Source of the DNA: Phenylobacterium sp.
GTDB taxonomy: Bacteria > Pseudomonadota > Alphaproteobacteria > Caulobacterales > Caulobacteraceae
Length of the DNA: 64,000 nt
Assembly (NCBI RefSeq): GCF_016793285.1
Contig: NZ_JAEUMO010000010.1
Coordinates: 62,001-126,000, forward strand
Reading direction: 5' to 3'
Shown: positions 33,259 to 43,202 of the stretch, piece by piece
Position numbering within the stretch: the stretch's first letter is position 1
Layout: every line of letters begins with the position of its first letter
Position numbers and translations under genes: made by a program
Notes under the pieces: model-generated
Databases searched by the model: none
Told to the model about the DNA's origin: nothing
Seen by the model: only the letters and a program-made list of their open reading frames with translations

Positions 33259-36200
33259 TCGCCGCTGTCATCCGCGCCGCAGTGCGCGCGCGCTTCCTGG
33301 TGCTGCTGGCGGCGCTCGGTCTTGCGATCGCCGGGATCTGGGCGGTCCGCTCCACGCCGGTGGACGCCTTGCCCGACCTCTCGGACGTCCAGGTGATCAT
33401 CCGCACGACCTACCCGGGGCAGGCGCCACAGATCGTCGAAAACCAGGTCACCTATCCGCTGACGACCACCATGCTGTCGGTGCCTGGCGCCAAAACGGTG
33501 CGCGGGTACTCGTTCTTCGGCGACAGCTTCGCCTATGTGCTGTTCGAGGACGGGACCGACCTCTACTGGGCCCGCTCGCGGGTGCTGGAGTATCTCAACC
33601 AGGTCCAAAGCCGCCTCCCCGCCTCAGCCAAGCCGGCGTTGGGGCCGGACGCCACGGGGGTTGGCTGGGTCTATGAATACGCCCTGGTCGACAAGACTGG
33701 CGGCCATGACCTGTCGCAGTTGCGCGGCCTGCAGGACTGGTTCCTGCGCTATGAACTGAAGACCCTGCCGGACGTGGCCGAAGTCGCCAGCATCGGCGGC
33801 ATGGTTCGCCAATATCAGGTGGTGCTCGATCCGACCCGGCTGGCCGCCTACGGCGTGACCCACGCTCAGGCGGTGACAGCGATCCAGCAGGCCAACCAGG
33901 AGTCCGGCGGCTCGGTGCTCGAACTCGGCGAAGCCGAATACATGGTCCGGGCCAGCGGCTATCTGAAGACGCTCGACGACTTCCGCGCCATTCCGCTTCG
34001 AGCGGGGGCTGGTGGCGTGCCCATCACGCTTGGCGAGGTGGCGACGATCCAGGTCGGTCCGGAGATGCGGCGCGGCGTGGCCGAACTCAACGGCCAGGGC
34101 GAAGTCGCCGGCGGTGTCGTGATCCTGCGGTCCGGCAAGAACGCCCGCGAAACGATCGCGGCGGTGAAGAGCAAGCTAGAGGACCTGAAGCGCAGCCTGC
34201 CGCCCGGCGTCGAGGTGGTGACGACCTACGACCGGTCGCAACTGATCGACCGGGCGGTTGAGAACCTCACCGGAAAGCTTGGCGAGGAATTTGTGGTGGT
34301 CGCCATCGTCTGCGCCCTCTTCCTCTGGCATGTCCGCTCTGCCTTGGTGGCGATCGTCACCCTGCCGCTGGGCGTATTGATCGCCTTCCTCGTGATGCGG
34401 CTGCAGGGGGTGAACGCCAACATCATGTCGCTAGGCGGCATCGCCATCGCGATCGGCGCCATGGTCGATGCGGCGGTGGTGATGATCGAGAACGCGCACA
34501 AGCATCTGGAACGCTGGAGCCATGATCATCCGGGTGAAACCTTGGACGGTCCACGGCGCTGGACGTTGGTCACCACAGCCGCCGCCGAGGTCGGGCCAGC
34601 CCTGTTTCTCAGCCTCGTCATCATCACCCTGTCCTTCGTGCCGGTATTCGCGCTCCAGGCGCAGGAAGGACGGCTGTTCGCGCCGCTCGCCTTCACCAAG
34701 AGCTACGCCATGGCGGGTGCGGCGGTGCTGTCGGTGACCCTGGTGCCGGTGCTGATGGGTTATCTCATCCGCGGTCGCATTCCTCCGGAGTCCGCCAATT
34801 CGCTCAATCGCCTGCTGACCCGTCTCTACGAGCCGGCCTTGGAGGTGGTGATGCGACGCCCGCGGTTGACGTTGCTCGTGGCGCTGCTGGCGTTCGCGAC
34901 GACGGCTTGGCCGCTCAGCCGGCTGGGGGGTGAATTCATCCCGCCGATGGATGAAGGCGACCTGCTCTACATGCCGTCGGCCCTGCCCGGCCTTTCGGCG
35001 GCCAAAGCGTCTGAATTGCTGCAGCAGACCGACCGGCTGATCATGACGGTGCCGGAGGTCAAGACCGTGTTCGGCAAGGCTGGCCGGGCCGAGACCGCCA
35101 CCGATCCCGCGCCGCTCGAGATGTTCGAGACGACCATCCAGTTCAAACCGCGCGACCAGTGGCGACCGGGGATGACCCCGGACCGCCTGGTCGAAGCGCT
35201 TGATCAGGCGGTGAAAGTCCCTGGTCTGGCTAACGTCTGGGTGCCGCCAATCCGCAACCGCATCGACATGCTGGCCACCGGCATCAAGAGCCCCATCGGG
35301 GTGAAGGTCTCCGGCGCCAACCTGCAGGATCTCGATCGTGTCGCCGGTCAGGTTGAGGCTGTCGCCAAGCGCATCCCAGGCGTCAGCTCGGCCCTGGCGG
35401 AACGGCTCACGGGCGGGCGTTACGTCGACGTCGATATCGACCGCGTCGCCGCAGGCCGCTTTGGCCTCAACATCGCCGACGTGCAGTCGATCGTCTCCGG
35501 CGCGGTCGGCGGCGAGAACATCGGCGAGACCGTCGAGGGCGTCGCCCGCTACCCGATCAACCTGCGCTATCCGCGCGAATTGCGCGACAGCCTGGAAGGT
35601 CTGCGGGCGCTGCCGATCCTCACACCGTCCGGGCAACAGATCACGCTGGGAACCCTGGCGCGGATTTCCATCGTCGATGGCCCGCCCATGCTGAAGACCG
35701 AGAATGCCCGTCCCTCGACCTGGGTCTATGTCGATGTCAGAGACCGCGACCTCAGCGCTGTGGTCGGCGACCTGCAACGGGCGGTCGGTCACGAGGTCCG
35801 ATTGCCGCCGGGCGTATCGATCGCCTACTCGGGGCAGTTCGAATATCTCCAGCGGGCCGCAGCCCGGCTCAAGGTTGTCGTGCCGGCGACGCTGCTGATC
35901 ATCTTCGTACTGCTCTACCTGACCTTCGGCCGCTTTGATGAGGCAGCGCTGATCATGGCCACCCTGCCCTTCGCCTTGACCGGCGGAATCTGGGCGCTCT
36001 ACCTGCTGGGCTTCCACCAATCGGTGGCCACGGGCGTCGGCTTCATCGCCCTGGCCGGGGTGTCCGCCGAGTTCGGTGTGGTGATGCTGATCTACCTGAA
36101 GCAGGCGCTGGCCGAGCGCGGGCCGCATCCCTCCGGCGAGGATCTCGACGCCGCTGTACGGGAAGGCGCCCTGCTGCGCGTGCGGCCAAAGGCGATGACG

Positions 36201-36383
36201 GTCGCCGTGATCCTGGCCGGCCTGGCCCCGATCCTCTTCGGGCATGGGGCCGGGTCGGAGGTTATGAGCCGCATCGCCGCGCCGATGATCGGCGGCATGC
36301 TGACGGCGCCGCTGTTGTCGATGCTGGTGATCCCGGCCGGATACCTGCTGCTGCGCCGACGCGGCGCGCGAGCCCGCGTCTAG
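33255..36383 (+). CDS. cusA: CusA-type Cu(I)/Ag(I) RND efflux pump
   Basis: A 1042-residue RND transporter of the heavy-metal group. The transmembrane signature [20 protein letters not shown] is that of the copper/silver (HME4-type) subfamily, unlike the DFG...DGAV...VEN form of the zinc/cobalt pump at 47671. The periplasmic motif [20 protein letters not shown] is also typical of CusA. It takes copper from the periplasm or the inner face and exports it through CusC. The frame is open upstream; the ATG at 33255 overlaps the cusB stop. A strong hairpin follows. Confidence 0.94.
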   Translation: MIAAVIRAAVRARFLVLLAALGLAIAGIWAVRSTPVDALPDLSDVQVIIRTTYPGQAPQIVENQVTYPLTTTMLSVPGAKTVRGYSFFGDSFAYVLFEDGTDLYWARSRVLEYLNQVQSRLPASAKPALGPDATGVGWVYEYALVDKTGGHDLSQLRGLQDWFLRYELKTLPDVAEVASIGGMVRQYQVVLDPTRLAAYGVTHAQAVTAIQQANQESGGSVLELGEAEYMVRASGYLKTLDDFRAIPLRAGAGGVPITLGEVATIQVGPEMRRGVAELNGQGEVAGGVVILRSGKNARETIAAVKSKLEDLKRSLPPGVEVVTTYDRSQLIDRAVENLTGKLGEEFVVVAIVCALFLWHVRSALVAIVTLPLGVLIAFLVMRLQGVNANIMSLGGIAIAIGAMVDAAVVMIENAHKHLERWSHDHPGETLDGPRRWTLVTTAAAEVGPALFLSLVIITLSFVPVFALQAQEGRLFAPLAFTKSYAMAGAAVLSVTLVPVLMGYLIRGRIPPESANSLNRLLTRLYEPALEVVMRRPRLTLLVALLAFATTAWPLSRLGGEFIPPMDEGDLLYMPSALPGLSAAKASELLQQTDRLIMTVPEVKTVFGKAGRAETATDPAPLEMFETTIQFKPRDQWRPGMTPDRLVEALDQAVKVPGLANVWVPPIRNRIDMLATGIKSPIGVKVSGANLQDLDRVAGQVEAVAKRIPGVSSALAERLTGGRYVDVDIDRVAAGRFGLNIADVQSIVSGAVGGENIGETVEGVARYPINLRYPRELRDSLEGLRALPILTPSGQQITLGTLARISIVDGPPMLKTENARPSTWVYVDVRDRDLSAVVGDLQRAVGHEVRLPPGVSIAYSGQFEYLQRAAARLKVVVPATLLIIFVLLYLTFGRFDEAALIMATLPFALTGGIWALYLLGFHQSVATGVGFIALAGVSAEFGVVMLIYLKQALAERGPHPSGEDLDAAVREGALLRVRPKAMTVAVILAGLAPILFGHGAGSEVMSRIAAPMIGGMLTAPLLSMLVIPAGYLLLRRRGARARV

Positions 36384-36391
36384 TCGGCCTG

Positions 36392-36421
36392 GGCTGGGGC
36401 CGCCGCCAAGCGGCCCCAGCC
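36392..36421. terminator. Bidirectional hairpin between cusA and copB
   Basis: GGCTGGGGCCG (36392-36402), loop of 8, CGGCCCCAGCC (36411-36421): an 11-bp perfect stem in the 45-bp gap between convergent genes. No long T tract, but position and strength support termination from both sides. Confidence 0.65.
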
Positions 36422-36428
36422 GATCCGA

Positions 36429-37481
36429 TCAGAAGAAGGAGCGGATGCCGACGACGAACCGCACGTCGGAACGGTCCTCGCCGGCGGCGCGGGCATAGTC
36501 GGCGGTCTTGCCGAATTTGCGGTCCCACGACACCCCGACATAGGGCGCAAACTCCCGACGAACCTCGTAGCGAAGCCGCAAGCCGAGTTCGGCGTCCGCC
36601 AGGCCCGACCCCGTTCGGGTCTCCGGCGTGTCCTGGGCGGACAGGTTCAGTTCGGCGCGAGGCTGCAGGATGAGCCGCTGGGTCAGCCTCAGATCGTAAG
36701 TGGTCTCGGCGCGAGCCAGCAATTCACCCTTGGTCGACAGGAACAGCGCGCCCTGGACGTCGAACCAGTAGGGCGCGAGCCCTTCAAGGCCGACCGTGGC
36801 GTAAGTCCGTCCCCGAGGCTCAAAATCCTGGCGAACCCCCGCCTGCAGGTCGAAATAGGGACCGATGGCGCGGGAATACAGCGCCTGCAGTTCGGCGTCC
36901 TCCAGGCCTTCGCCTTCCTTGCCTTGGCCTTCGCTCTTCAGCACGAGCCGGTTCACGTCGCTTCCGAACCAGGCCTCGCCCTCCCAACGGTATCCGGCCT
37001 GGCCGCTCCGTGGGGTTTGGTATTCGAGCAGATTGGCCATGACCATCGAGAGCGGCTGAGCGCCGTGTTCCTGCCTCAGCAGGCTGCGCGCTGCGGCCAT
37101 GGCGGAAGGGTCGTAAAACCGGTCTGCCAAGTGATCGGCCGGCGCCGGCGGCGGCGGTGATTTCGGAATCTCCGGCTGGGCCATCGCCGTCATATCGTGG
37201 CCGGCCATGTCGCCCGTAGGCATGGCCATGCCGGGCATCGACGGTGTCTGGGCTGACGACGGAGCGCCCGGCGCCATTCCCGGCATGGCATGGCCTGCAT
37301 GCGCATCGGCGGCTGCCGGCGCCGCCTGGGGCGCGGCCGGTTGAGCTGGAGACGCTGGAGCGGACGGCATCGCCATCCCCGGCATCGCCGAGTGGTCCAT
37401 CGCCGAGTGGTCCATGGTCTGGGCGGCGGCGGGCTGGGCCAGCAACAGGGGAGCGAAACCCACGAGCAGGAGACGGTTCAT
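36429..37481 (-). CDS. copB: CopB outer-membrane copper resistance protein
   Basis: A 350-residue protein: signal peptide (LLVGFAPLLLAQPAAAQ), a Met/His-rich N-terminal stretch (MDHSAMDHSAMPGMAM and repeats near residues 23-110), then a beta-barrel domain with DRFYDPSAMAAARSLLRQEH and a terminal VGIRSFF ending in Phe. It belongs to CopB/PcoB and helps keep copper out of the cell or export it. Its ATG overlaps the copA stop (ATGA). Confidence 0.92.
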   Translation of the reverse strand: MNRLLLVGFAPLLLAQPAAAQTMDHSAMDHSAMPGMAMPSAPASPAQPAAPQAAPAAADAHAGHAMPGMAPGAPSSAQTPSMPGMAMPTGDMAGHDMTAMAQPEIPKSPPPPAPADHLADRFYDPSAMAAARSLLRQEHGAQPLSMVMANLLEYQTPRSGQAGYRWEGEAWFGSDVNRLVLKSEGQGKEGEGLEDAELQALYSRAIGPYFDLQAGVRQDFEPRGRTYATVGLEGLAPYWFDVQGALFLSTKGELLARAETTYDLRLTQRLILQPRAELNLSAQDTPETRTGSGLADAELGLRLRYEVRREFAPYVGVSWDRKFGKTADYARAAGEDRSDVRFVVGIRSFF

Positions 37482-39319
37482 GCGGCGCCTCCCGCGAGCG
37501 GGCGCACGCTGAACACCTGAAACATCCCGGCGTGCATGTGGTAGAGCATGTGGCAGTGGAAGGCCCAGTCGCCCGGGTCGGCCGTGAAGTCCCAGGCGAC
37601 CTTGCCCCCCGGAGCCACGATCACCGTATGTTTGCGTGGGCCGAAGCCTGGCGGCGCGTGGATCAATTCAAAGAAGTGGCCATGCAGGTGGATCGGGTGG
37701 GCCATCATGGTGTCGTTGATCAGCGTCACCCGCACCCGTTCGCCCTTCTCGAAGCTGTAGGGCTGGCTGGTCTCGCTGAACTTTTGTCCGTCGAACCCCC
37801 ACATGAACCGTTCCATGTTGCCGGTCAGGTGGATGTCGAGCGCTCGGGTCGGCGTGCGCCGGTCCGGATTGGGCTTTAGGGCCACGAGATCCTTGTAGAC
37901 GAGGACGCGGTGGCCAACGCTGGCCAACCCCTGTCCCGGTTCGCCGGTGCGGTCGATGGGGATCGGCGTGATGGTCTGCACCCCCGGCCCCAGCTTCACC
38001 CCAGGCGCGTTCTGCGGATCGCGCATAGACATCTTCATGCCGGCCATGCTGTGGCCCATGGCGTCCGATCCACGCGGCTTCGGCGGCGCCATCCCCGGCG
38101 GGGGCGTCATGCCCGGCATCGCTGCCATTCCGGGCATGGCCCCCATCTCGTGGCCCATGGCGCTGTGGTCCATGCCGGCCATCCCGCCCATGCCCTGCAT
38201 GGCGCTCATGTCCATCCCCATGTCGCGCATGGTCGTGAGCGGGCGCTCGCGCAGCGGCGGAACCGGAGCCGACATGCCCGGGCGCGGGGCGAGGGTCGCG
38301 CGGCCCATGCCCGAGCGGTCCACCGCCTCGGAGACCAGGGTGTAGGCCTCGTCTTCCGTAGGCTGAACGATGACGTCGTAGGTTTCGGCGTTGCCGATCT
38401 GGAACTCATCGACTTCGATCGGCCGCACGGCCTGACCATCCGCGGCGACGACGGTCATCTTGAGGCCGGGAATACGGACGTTGAACACCATCTGCGCGGC
38501 CGTGTTGATCACGCGCAGCCGGACACGTTCGCCGGGGATGAACAGGCCCGTCCAGTTGTCCGCAGGGCCGTGGCCGTTGACGAGGAACTTCAGGACAGAA
38601 CCCGTGACGTCCGAGATGTCGGTGGGGTCCATCCGCATCTTGGCCCACTCCATCCGCTCTGCGAGCGTCTGGTCCTTGCCGGCCAGCAGACCACCTACGG
38701 TCTGCTTCTGGAAATTGAATAGCCCGCCCTGCTGCTTCAGCCGCTTAAAGATCAGGTGCGGGTGCATGAAGCTGAAGTCGGATAGGACGATCACGTGCTC
38801 GCGGTCGTAAGCGACCGGGTCGGACTCGGCCGGGTCGATGATGATCGGCCCATAGTGTCCCTCGGCCTCCTGCAGGCCGGAATGGCTGTGATACCAGTAC
38901 GTCCCCGACTGGATGATCGGGAACTCATAGACGAAGGTCTGGCCCGGCTTGATGCCCGGGAAGCTCACGCCGGGGACCCCGTCCATCTGGAAGGGCACGA
39001 GGATACCGTGCCAATGGATCGAGGTTTCCTCGTCCAGGTCGTTGGTCACCGACAGACGGACCTTCTGGCCCTCCTTGAGGCGCAGCAACGGGCCCGGCAC
39101 CGTACCGTTGATCGTCACCGCGTGACCGGCGCGGCCGTCAATCGACAGACTCGAATGGCCGATCCGAAGGTCGATGTTCGGTCCGCTCAAGGTCGGCAGA
39201 CTGGGGTCGGCGCCGACCGTGGCGCTCTGCGCCCAAGCCGGCAACAGGCTCGCCAGAGCAAACCCGCTTCCGACCGCCGAGGCGCCGCGCAAGAGCTGGC
39301 GCCGATTGAGAGCTTTCAT
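37478..39319 (-). CDS. copA: CopA periplasmic multicopper oxidase
   Basis: A 613-residue multicopper oxidase. The N-terminus carries a twin-arginine signal (LNRRQLLRGASAVGSG). Copper ligands are seen in HWHG (102-105), YWYHSHSG (144-146 HSH) and near the C-terminus HPIHLHGHFFEL and HCHMLYHMHAG. A Met-rich loop (residues about 350-430, with MDMSAMQGMGGMAGMDHSAM) is typical of CopA/PcoA, which oxidises Cu(I) and binds copper in the periplasm. It is transcribed leftward; an ECF-like motif lies 50 bp upstream. Confidence 0.94.
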   Translation of the reverse strand: MKALNRRQLLRGASAVGSGFALASLLPAWAQSATVGADPSLPTLSGPNIDLRIGHSSLSIDGRAGHAVTINGTVPGPLLRLKEGQKVRLSVTNDLDEETSIHWHGILVPFQMDGVPGVSFPGIKPGQTFVYEFPIIQSGTYWYHSHSGLQEAEGHYGPIIIDPAESDPVAYDREHVIVLSDFSFMHPHLIFKRLKQQGGLFNFQKQTVGGLLAGKDQTLAERMEWAKMRMDPTDISDVTGSVLKFLVNGHGPADNWTGLFIPGERVRLRVINTAAQMVFNVRIPGLKMTVVAADGQAVRPIEVDEFQIGNAETYDVIVQPTEDEAYTLVSEAVDRSGMGRATLAPRPGMSAPVPPLRERPLTTMRDMGMDMSAMQGMGGMAGMDHSAMGHEMGAMPGMAAMPGMTPPPGMAPPKPRGSDAMGHSMAGMKMSMRDPQNAPGVKLGPGVQTITPIPIDRTGEPGQGLASVGHRVLVYKDLVALKPNPDRRTPTRALDIHLTGNMERFMWGFDGQKFSETSQPYSFEKGERVRVTLINDTMMAHPIHLHGHFFELIHAPPGFGPRKHTVIVAPGGKVAWDFTADPGDWAFHCHMLYHMHAGMFQVFSVRPLAGGAA

Positions 39320-39368
39320 GAAACAGACTTCCCAACGCGAACCGGCGCGACCGGGCCGCGCTCTCTTC

Positions 39369-39399
39369 GGGATACGCGCCAGGCTCGATCGGCCCCTTG
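39369..39399 (-). promoter_or_regulatory. ECF-type promoter candidate for copA
   Basis: On the minus strand CAAGGGG (39393-39399), 15 bp, GCGTATCCC (39369-39377), 50 bp before the copA ATG. Same motif as at the copC, copper ATPase, cusF and cnrY genes. Confidence 0.55.
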
Positions 39400-39432
39400 C
39401 ACAACGTCACGTCGAACTCGCGGCTCCAGCCC

Positions 39433-39463
39433 TTGACCTTCCCATCATGGGAAGCCCTATCTG
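39433..39463 (+). promoter_or_regulatory. CueR-type promoter for the copper ATPase
   Basis: -35 TTGACC (39433-39438), 19-bp spacer, -10 TATCTG (39458-39463), with the perfect palindrome CTTCCCATCATGGGAAG (39438-39454). The same 17-bp palindrome lies in front of cueR. The long spacer is typical of promoters twisted open by MerR-family activators. Confidence 0.8.
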
Positions 39464-39544
39464 TCCGGGCGAAGCGAGCGGTTCGGGCGGCCAGAGGCGC
39501 GCCAACGAAGCCTGGCGGGTTCGCTTTCAGTGGTCGCTCCCCGG

Positions 39545-39575
39545 CAGGGGATAGGTCGCCGCTGCGGCGTAAACC
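39545..39575 (+). promoter_or_regulatory. ECF-type promoter candidate for the copper ATPase
   Basis: CAGGGG (39545-39550), 16 bp, GCGTAAACC (39567-39575), 36 bp before the ATG at 39611. It lies downstream of the CueR promoter, so the ATPase may have two promoters. Confidence 0.55.
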
Positions 39576-39610
39576 TAGAGACGGCTTCGCGCCGCCCTTC
39601 GGAGGGACCG

Positions 39611-41959
39611 ATGTCCGAACACCATCATCACCATGACCATGGACACGCCCATGCGGGCGCCGATGGGGGCCGGGTCAAGGATCCGGTGTGCGGGATGTCC
39701 GTCGATCCGAAGACGGCCCGTGGCGTGGCCGAACATGGCGGCGAAACCTTCTATTTCTGCTCGACCGGCTGCGAGACGAAGTTCCAGGCCGATCCGGCGC
39801 GCTACCTGACGCAAAAGAAGCCCCAGCCAGACGCCGTCCACGACAGCGGCGCCATCTACACCTGCCCGATGCACCCGCAGATCCGGCAGATCGGGCCAGG
39901 CTCTTGTCCGATCTGCGGCATGGCGCTTGAGCCCGAAGTGGTTTCGGCCGACAGCGGCCCGAACCCCGAACTCGCCGATATGAGCCGCCGGTTCTGGATC
40001 GGCCTGGCGCTGACGATTCCGGTCTTCGGGCTGGAGATGGGCGCCCACCTGCTCGGGCACGGACTCATGGTCTCGCCCGCGACGTCGAACTGGATTCAGT
40101 TCGCCCTGGCCAGTCCCGTCGTGCTGTGGGCCGGCGCGCCGTTCTTCGCCCGCGGCTGGGCTTCGTTGCGGGCGCGCAGCCTCAACATGTTCACGCTGAT
40201 CGCCATGGGCGTCGGCGTCGCCTGGCTCTACAGCGTCGCCGCGGTGGCGGCGCCAGGCCTTTTCCCCTCGGCATTCCGTCGATCTGACGGATCGGTGCCG
40301 GTCTATTTCGAAGCTGCCGCGGTGATCACGGTCCTGGTCCTGCTCGGTCAGGTTCTGGAACTGCGCGCCCGCGAGAGAACCTCCGGCGCGCTGAAGGCCC
40401 TGCTCAACCTCGCGCCGAAGACAGCGCGGCGCATCACAGCCGCCGGCGATGATGAGGAAGTCGCGGTCGAGGCGATCCTGGTTGGCGACCGCCTACGGGT
40501 GCGGCCGGGTGAAAAGATCCCGGTCGACGGCGAAGTGGTCGAGGGACGGGTCTCGGTTGACGAGTCGATGGTCACCGGCGAGTCCATGCCCGTCACAAAG
40601 GAAGCCGGCGCCAAGGTGGTTGCCGGCGCGCTTAACAAGACCGGCTCCTTCATCCTGCGCGCGGAAAAAGTCGGCGCCGACACGCTGCTTTCCCAGATCG
40701 TGCAGATGGTCGCTCAGGCTCAGCGTAGCCGTGCGCCGATCCAGCGCCTCGCCGACCGTGTGTCGGGCTGGTTTGTGCCGACCGTCATCGCGGTCGCCCT
40801 CGCCGCTGCGGCCGTCTGGGCGCTGGTCGGTCCGGAACCACGCTTCGGATACGCGCTGATCGCCGCGGTGTCGGTGTTGATCGTCGCCTGTCCATGCGCC
40901 CTCGGCCTGGCGACGCCGATCTCGATCATGGTCGGCGTCGGACGCGGCGCCCAAGCCGGCGTGCTGATCAAGAACGCCGAGGCGCTGGAGCGCTTTGAAA
41001 AAGTCGACACCCTCGTCGTCGACAAGACCGGCACCCTGACGGAAGGCCGCCCCGCGGTGACCGAGGTCCGGCCGGCGCCCGGCTTCACCGAGGACGAGGT
41101 TCTGCGGCTGGCGGCCAGCCTGGAGCGCGGCAGCGAACATCCCCTGGCCGACGCCATCCTACGCGCGGCGAAAGACAAGAACCTGCCCCTTTCGGAAGCG
41201 GCCGACTTCGACTCGCCGGTCGGCAAGGGCGTGCTCGGCCGCGTCGAGAACCGGGCGATCATGCTGGGCGGCTCGCGGCTGCTGCAGGAGCACGGGGTCG
41301 AGACGGCGGCGCTGGATGCCGACATCGCCCGCCTGCGGAGCGGCGGCGCCACGACGGTGCTGATGGCGGTGGACGGCCAACTGGCGGCGGTCCTGGCGAT
41401 CGCGGACCCAATCAAGGCGACCACGGCTGAGGCGATCCGGGCGCTGAAAGCCGCGGGGGTGAGGCTGGTGATGATGACCGGCGACAATCACGTCACGGCC
41501 AAGGCGGTCGCCGATCAGCTTGGGCTCGACGAGGTGGAAGCGGAAGTGCTGCCGCAGGACAAGGCCGCCGTTGTCGAACGCCTGCGCCGAGAAGGCCGCG
41601 TGGTCGGCATGGCCGGTGATGGCGTCAACGACGCGCCGGCCCTGGCGGCCGCGGACGTCGGCGTCGCCATGGGCGCCGGCGCCGACGTCGCCATCGAGAG
41701 CGCCGGGGTCACCCTGCTTCATGGGGACCTGCAGGGCTTGGTCCGGGCGCGCCGGCTGTCCGCCGCCGTGATGCGGAACATCCGCCAGAACCTGGTGTTC
41801 GCCTTCGCTTACAATGTCGCCGGCGTCCCGATCGCGGCGGGAGTCCTCTACCCGACTTTCGGCTGGCTCCTGTCCCCTGCCCTGGCGGCCGCAGCTATGG
41901 CTCTGTCCAGCGTCAGCGTGATCGCCAACGCCCTGCGCCTCCGCGCCGTGCGCCTTTGA
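39611..41959 (+). CDS. copA2: Cu(I)-exporting P1B-type ATPase with YHS and HMBD domains
   Basis: A 782-residue P-type ATPase. After a His-rich N-terminus come a YHS domain (residues 24-66, [15 protein letters not shown]) and a heavy-metal-binding domain (83-108, [20 protein letters not shown]). Core motifs: TGES (322-325), the CPC metal site (427-429) and DKTGT (471-475). It exports Cu(I), or Ag(I), from the cytosol. The frame is open to a GTG at 39530, but GGAGG is 6 bases before the ATG at 39611. It is under a CueR-type promoter and a second ECF-like site. The gene symbol only distinguishes it from the oxidase CopA. Confidence 0.93.
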   Translation: MSEHHHHHDHGHAHAGADGGRVKDPVCGMSVDPKTARGVAEHGGETFYFCSTGCETKFQADPARYLTQKKPQPDAVHDSGAIYTCPMHPQIRQIGPGSCPICGMALEPEVVSADSGPNPELADMSRRFWIGLALTIPVFGLEMGAHLLGHGLMVSPATSNWIQFALASPVVLWAGAPFFARGWASLRARSLNMFTLIAMGVGVAWLYSVAAVAAPGLFPSAFRRSDGSVPVYFEAAAVITVLVLLGQVLELRARERTSGALKALLNLAPKTARRITAAGDDEEVAVEAILVGDRLRVRPGEKIPVDGEVVEGRVSVDESMVTGESMPVTKEAGAKVVAGALNKTGSFILRAEKVGADTLLSQIVQMVAQAQRSRAPIQRLADRVSGWFVPTVIAVALAAAAVWALVGPEPRFGYALIAAVSVLIVACPCALGLATPISIMVGVGRGAQAGVLIKNAEALERFEKVDTLVVDKTGTLTEGRPAVTEVRPAPGFTEDEVLRLAASLERGSEHPLADAILRAAKDKNLPLSEAADFDSPVGKGVLGRVENRAIMLGGSRLLQEHGVETAALDADIARLRSGGATTVLMAVDGQLAAVLAIADPIKATTAEAIRALKAAGVRLVMMTGDNHVTAKAVADQLGLDEVEAEVLPQDKAAVVERLRREGRVVGMAGDGVNDAPALAAADVGVAMGAGADVAIESAGVTLLHGDLQGLVRARRLSAAVMRNIRQNLVFAFAYNVAGVPIAAGVLYPTFGWLLSPALAAAAMALSSVSVIANALRLRAVRL

Positions 41960-41987
41960 GGGTCGAGGGAAGGCTGATGCGTAACCC
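41958..41987 (+). promoter_or_regulatory. ECF-type promoter candidate for cusF
   Basis: GAGGG (41958-41962), 16 bp, GCGTAACCC (41979-41987), overlapping the stop codon of the copper ATPase and 55 bp before the cusF-like ATG. Confidence 0.5.
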
Positions 41988-42041
41988 AAACAAACGCCGC
42001 GTGCTTTGCCGCGCCCGGCCGATCAAATCTGGAGATTGACG

Positions 42042-42371
42042 ATGAAGCTGGTCCTCGCGGCCCTCGGCGCCCTGGCCCTTAGCGCTCCGGCCTTTGCCCA
42101 GGCCCCTCACGACATGAGCAGCATGCCCGGCATGGCCATGGCGGCTCCCGCCGGCGTCCAAGGCGCCGGGGTGGTGAAGAAAATCGACGCCAAGGCGGGC
42201 TCGGTGACCCTGCAACACGGGCCCATCGCCGCGCTGAACTGGCCGGCGATGACGATGGCGTTCAAGGCCGACCCTGCTCTGCTCAAAACCGTAAAGGTCG
42301 GCCAGCAGGTGGCGTTCACGGTCAAGACGGGCGGCGCGGCGCCCGAAGCCGTCGCGATTCAGCCGAAGTAG
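42042..42371 (+). CDS. cusF: CusF-like periplasmic copper chaperone
   Basis: A 109-residue secreted protein with signal peptide (MKLVLAALGALALSAPAFAQ) and a small OB-fold domain with the CusF metal site: GPIAALNWPAMTMAFKADPA, including the W and two Met ligands. It binds Cu(I) and Ag(I). The ATG at 42042 gives a proper signal. The last 50 bases overlap the 3' end of cueR on the opposite strand. The same domain is fused to CusB at 33000-33258. Confidence 0.88.
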   Translation: MKLVLAALGALALSAPAFAQAPHDMSSMPGMAMAAPAGVQGAGVVKKIDAKAGSVTLQHGPIAALNWPAMTMAFKADPALLKTVKVGQQVAFTVKTGGAAPEAVAIQPK

Positions 42372-42774
42372 GCGCGACCGGTCGCGGACCCGCCGCCAAG
42401 TCGCTGAGGATCGGGCAGTCGGGACGTTCATCCCCCGCACAGCACTCGGAAAGCGCGCTCAGGGTGTCGGCCATGGCCTGCATCTCGGCGATCCGGGTCC
42501 TCAGGTCCGCGACATGGCCATCGGCGATAGCCTTGACCTCGCGGCTAGGCCGGGTGCGGTCTCGCCAAAGCGACAGCAGGTTGGTGATTTCTTCGATAGA
42601 GAAACCCAGCGCGCGGCCCCGCTTGATGAAGCGCAGGTCGTTCAGGTCCCGCTCGCTGAAGCTCCGATAGTTCGTGTCGGTGCGGCCCGCCGGCCGGATA
42701 AGTCCGATCTGTTCGTAGTAGCGGATCATCTTGGCGGAGACGCCTGAGGCGTCCGACGCCTGCCCGATGTTCAT
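42322..42774 (-). CDS. cueR: CueR, copper-responsive MerR-family activator
   Basis: A 150-residue MerR-family protein: HTH (IGQASDASGVSAKMIRYYEQ, IGLIRPAGRTDTNYRSFSER), dimer helix, and the copper loop CCAGDERPDC, with Cys112 and Cys120 in the same places as the E. coli CueR Cu(I) ligands. It activates promoters holding CTTCCCATCATGGGAAG, found here before the copper ATPase (39438-39454) and before cueR itself (42807-42823). The tail beyond residue 130 is extra and lacks homology to the family. Its 3' end overlaps cusF. Confidence 0.93.
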   Translation of the reverse strand: MNIGQASDASGVSAKMIRYYEQIGLIRPAGRTDTNYRSFSERDLNDLRFIKRGRALGFSIEEITNLLSLWRDRTRPSREVKAIADGHVADLRTRIAEMQAMADTLSALSECCAGDERPDCPILSDLAAGPRPVAPTSAESRRLRAPRRPS

Positions 42775-42797
42775 GCCGATCCCTCAAGTGATCCGCT

Positions 42798-42828
42798 TTG
42801 CTAAGACTTCCCATCATGGGAAGGTCAA
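42798..42828 (-). promoter_or_regulatory. CueR-type promoter for cueR
   Basis: On the minus strand -35 TTGACC (42823-42828), 19-bp spacer, -10 TAGCAA (42798-42803), with palindrome CTTCCCATCATGGGAAG (42807-42823), 24 bp before the cueR ATG. Indicates autoregulation. Confidence 0.75.
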
Positions 42829-42850
42829 GCTCCTGGCGATCAATCCCTGT

Positions 42851-42880
42851 CAGGGGTCAAACGTGGCTGCGGCGTATACC
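42851..42880 (+). promoter_or_regulatory. ECF-type promoter candidate for the cnrYXH-like operon
   Basis: CAGGGG (42851-42856), 15 bp, GCGTATACC (42872-42880), 28 bp before the cnrY-like ATG. Matching sites occur before copC, copA, the copper ATPase and cusF; the pattern is AGGG(G)-N15/16-GCGTA[A/T][A/C]CC. A CGTA -10 is common for ECF sigma factors. Confidence 0.6.
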
Positions 42881-42908
42881 GGTCAGGGGACGGCGTGAGG
42901 ATGTGGAT

Positions 42909-43202
42909 ATGACTGAACGCTTGGATGAACTCGTCGCGCGGCTGAACGCCGTTCCGACGGATCGTTCGCTGGACGGGCTGGACGACATGATTGGTCACAG
43001 CATCGCTCTGCGTCGTCGCGAAGCCCGCGCCTCGGCTGCACTCACCCCTGTGCGGTTGGCGTCCTTGGGTCTGGCGCTTGCGATGGGCCTGACAGCCGGC
43101 GGCGCAATCGCCACCTCCGAGATCGCGGCGCCGCACCCCTATGCGACCTTCTCATCGGTGGCCAGCCTCGCGCCGTCGACCCTCCTTGAGGGCGGCCGAT
43201 GA
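42909..43202 (+). CDS. cnrY: CnrY-like membrane anti-sigma factor
   Basis: A 97-residue protein: a soluble N-terminal helix region (MTERLDELVARLNAVPTDRS) that could clamp a sigma factor, and one transmembrane segment near residues 48-68 (LASLGLALAMGLTAGGAIAT). In Cupriavidus metallidurans CnrY holds CnrH at the membrane and is released through CnrX on metal binding. Size, topology and position before cnrX and cnrH match; sequence similarity is not obvious, so the call rests mainly on context. GAGG lies 8 bases before the ATG at 42909. ATGA overlap with the next gene. Confidence 0.7.
   Translation: MTERLDELVARLNAVPTDRSLDGLDDMIGHSIALRRREARASAALTPVRLASLGLALAMGLTAGGAIATSEIAAPHPYATFSSVASLAPSTLLEGGR

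Noticed and set aside
34431..36245. 604-codon minus-strand frame
   Set aside because: Antisense shadow of cusA caused by high GC at third positions.
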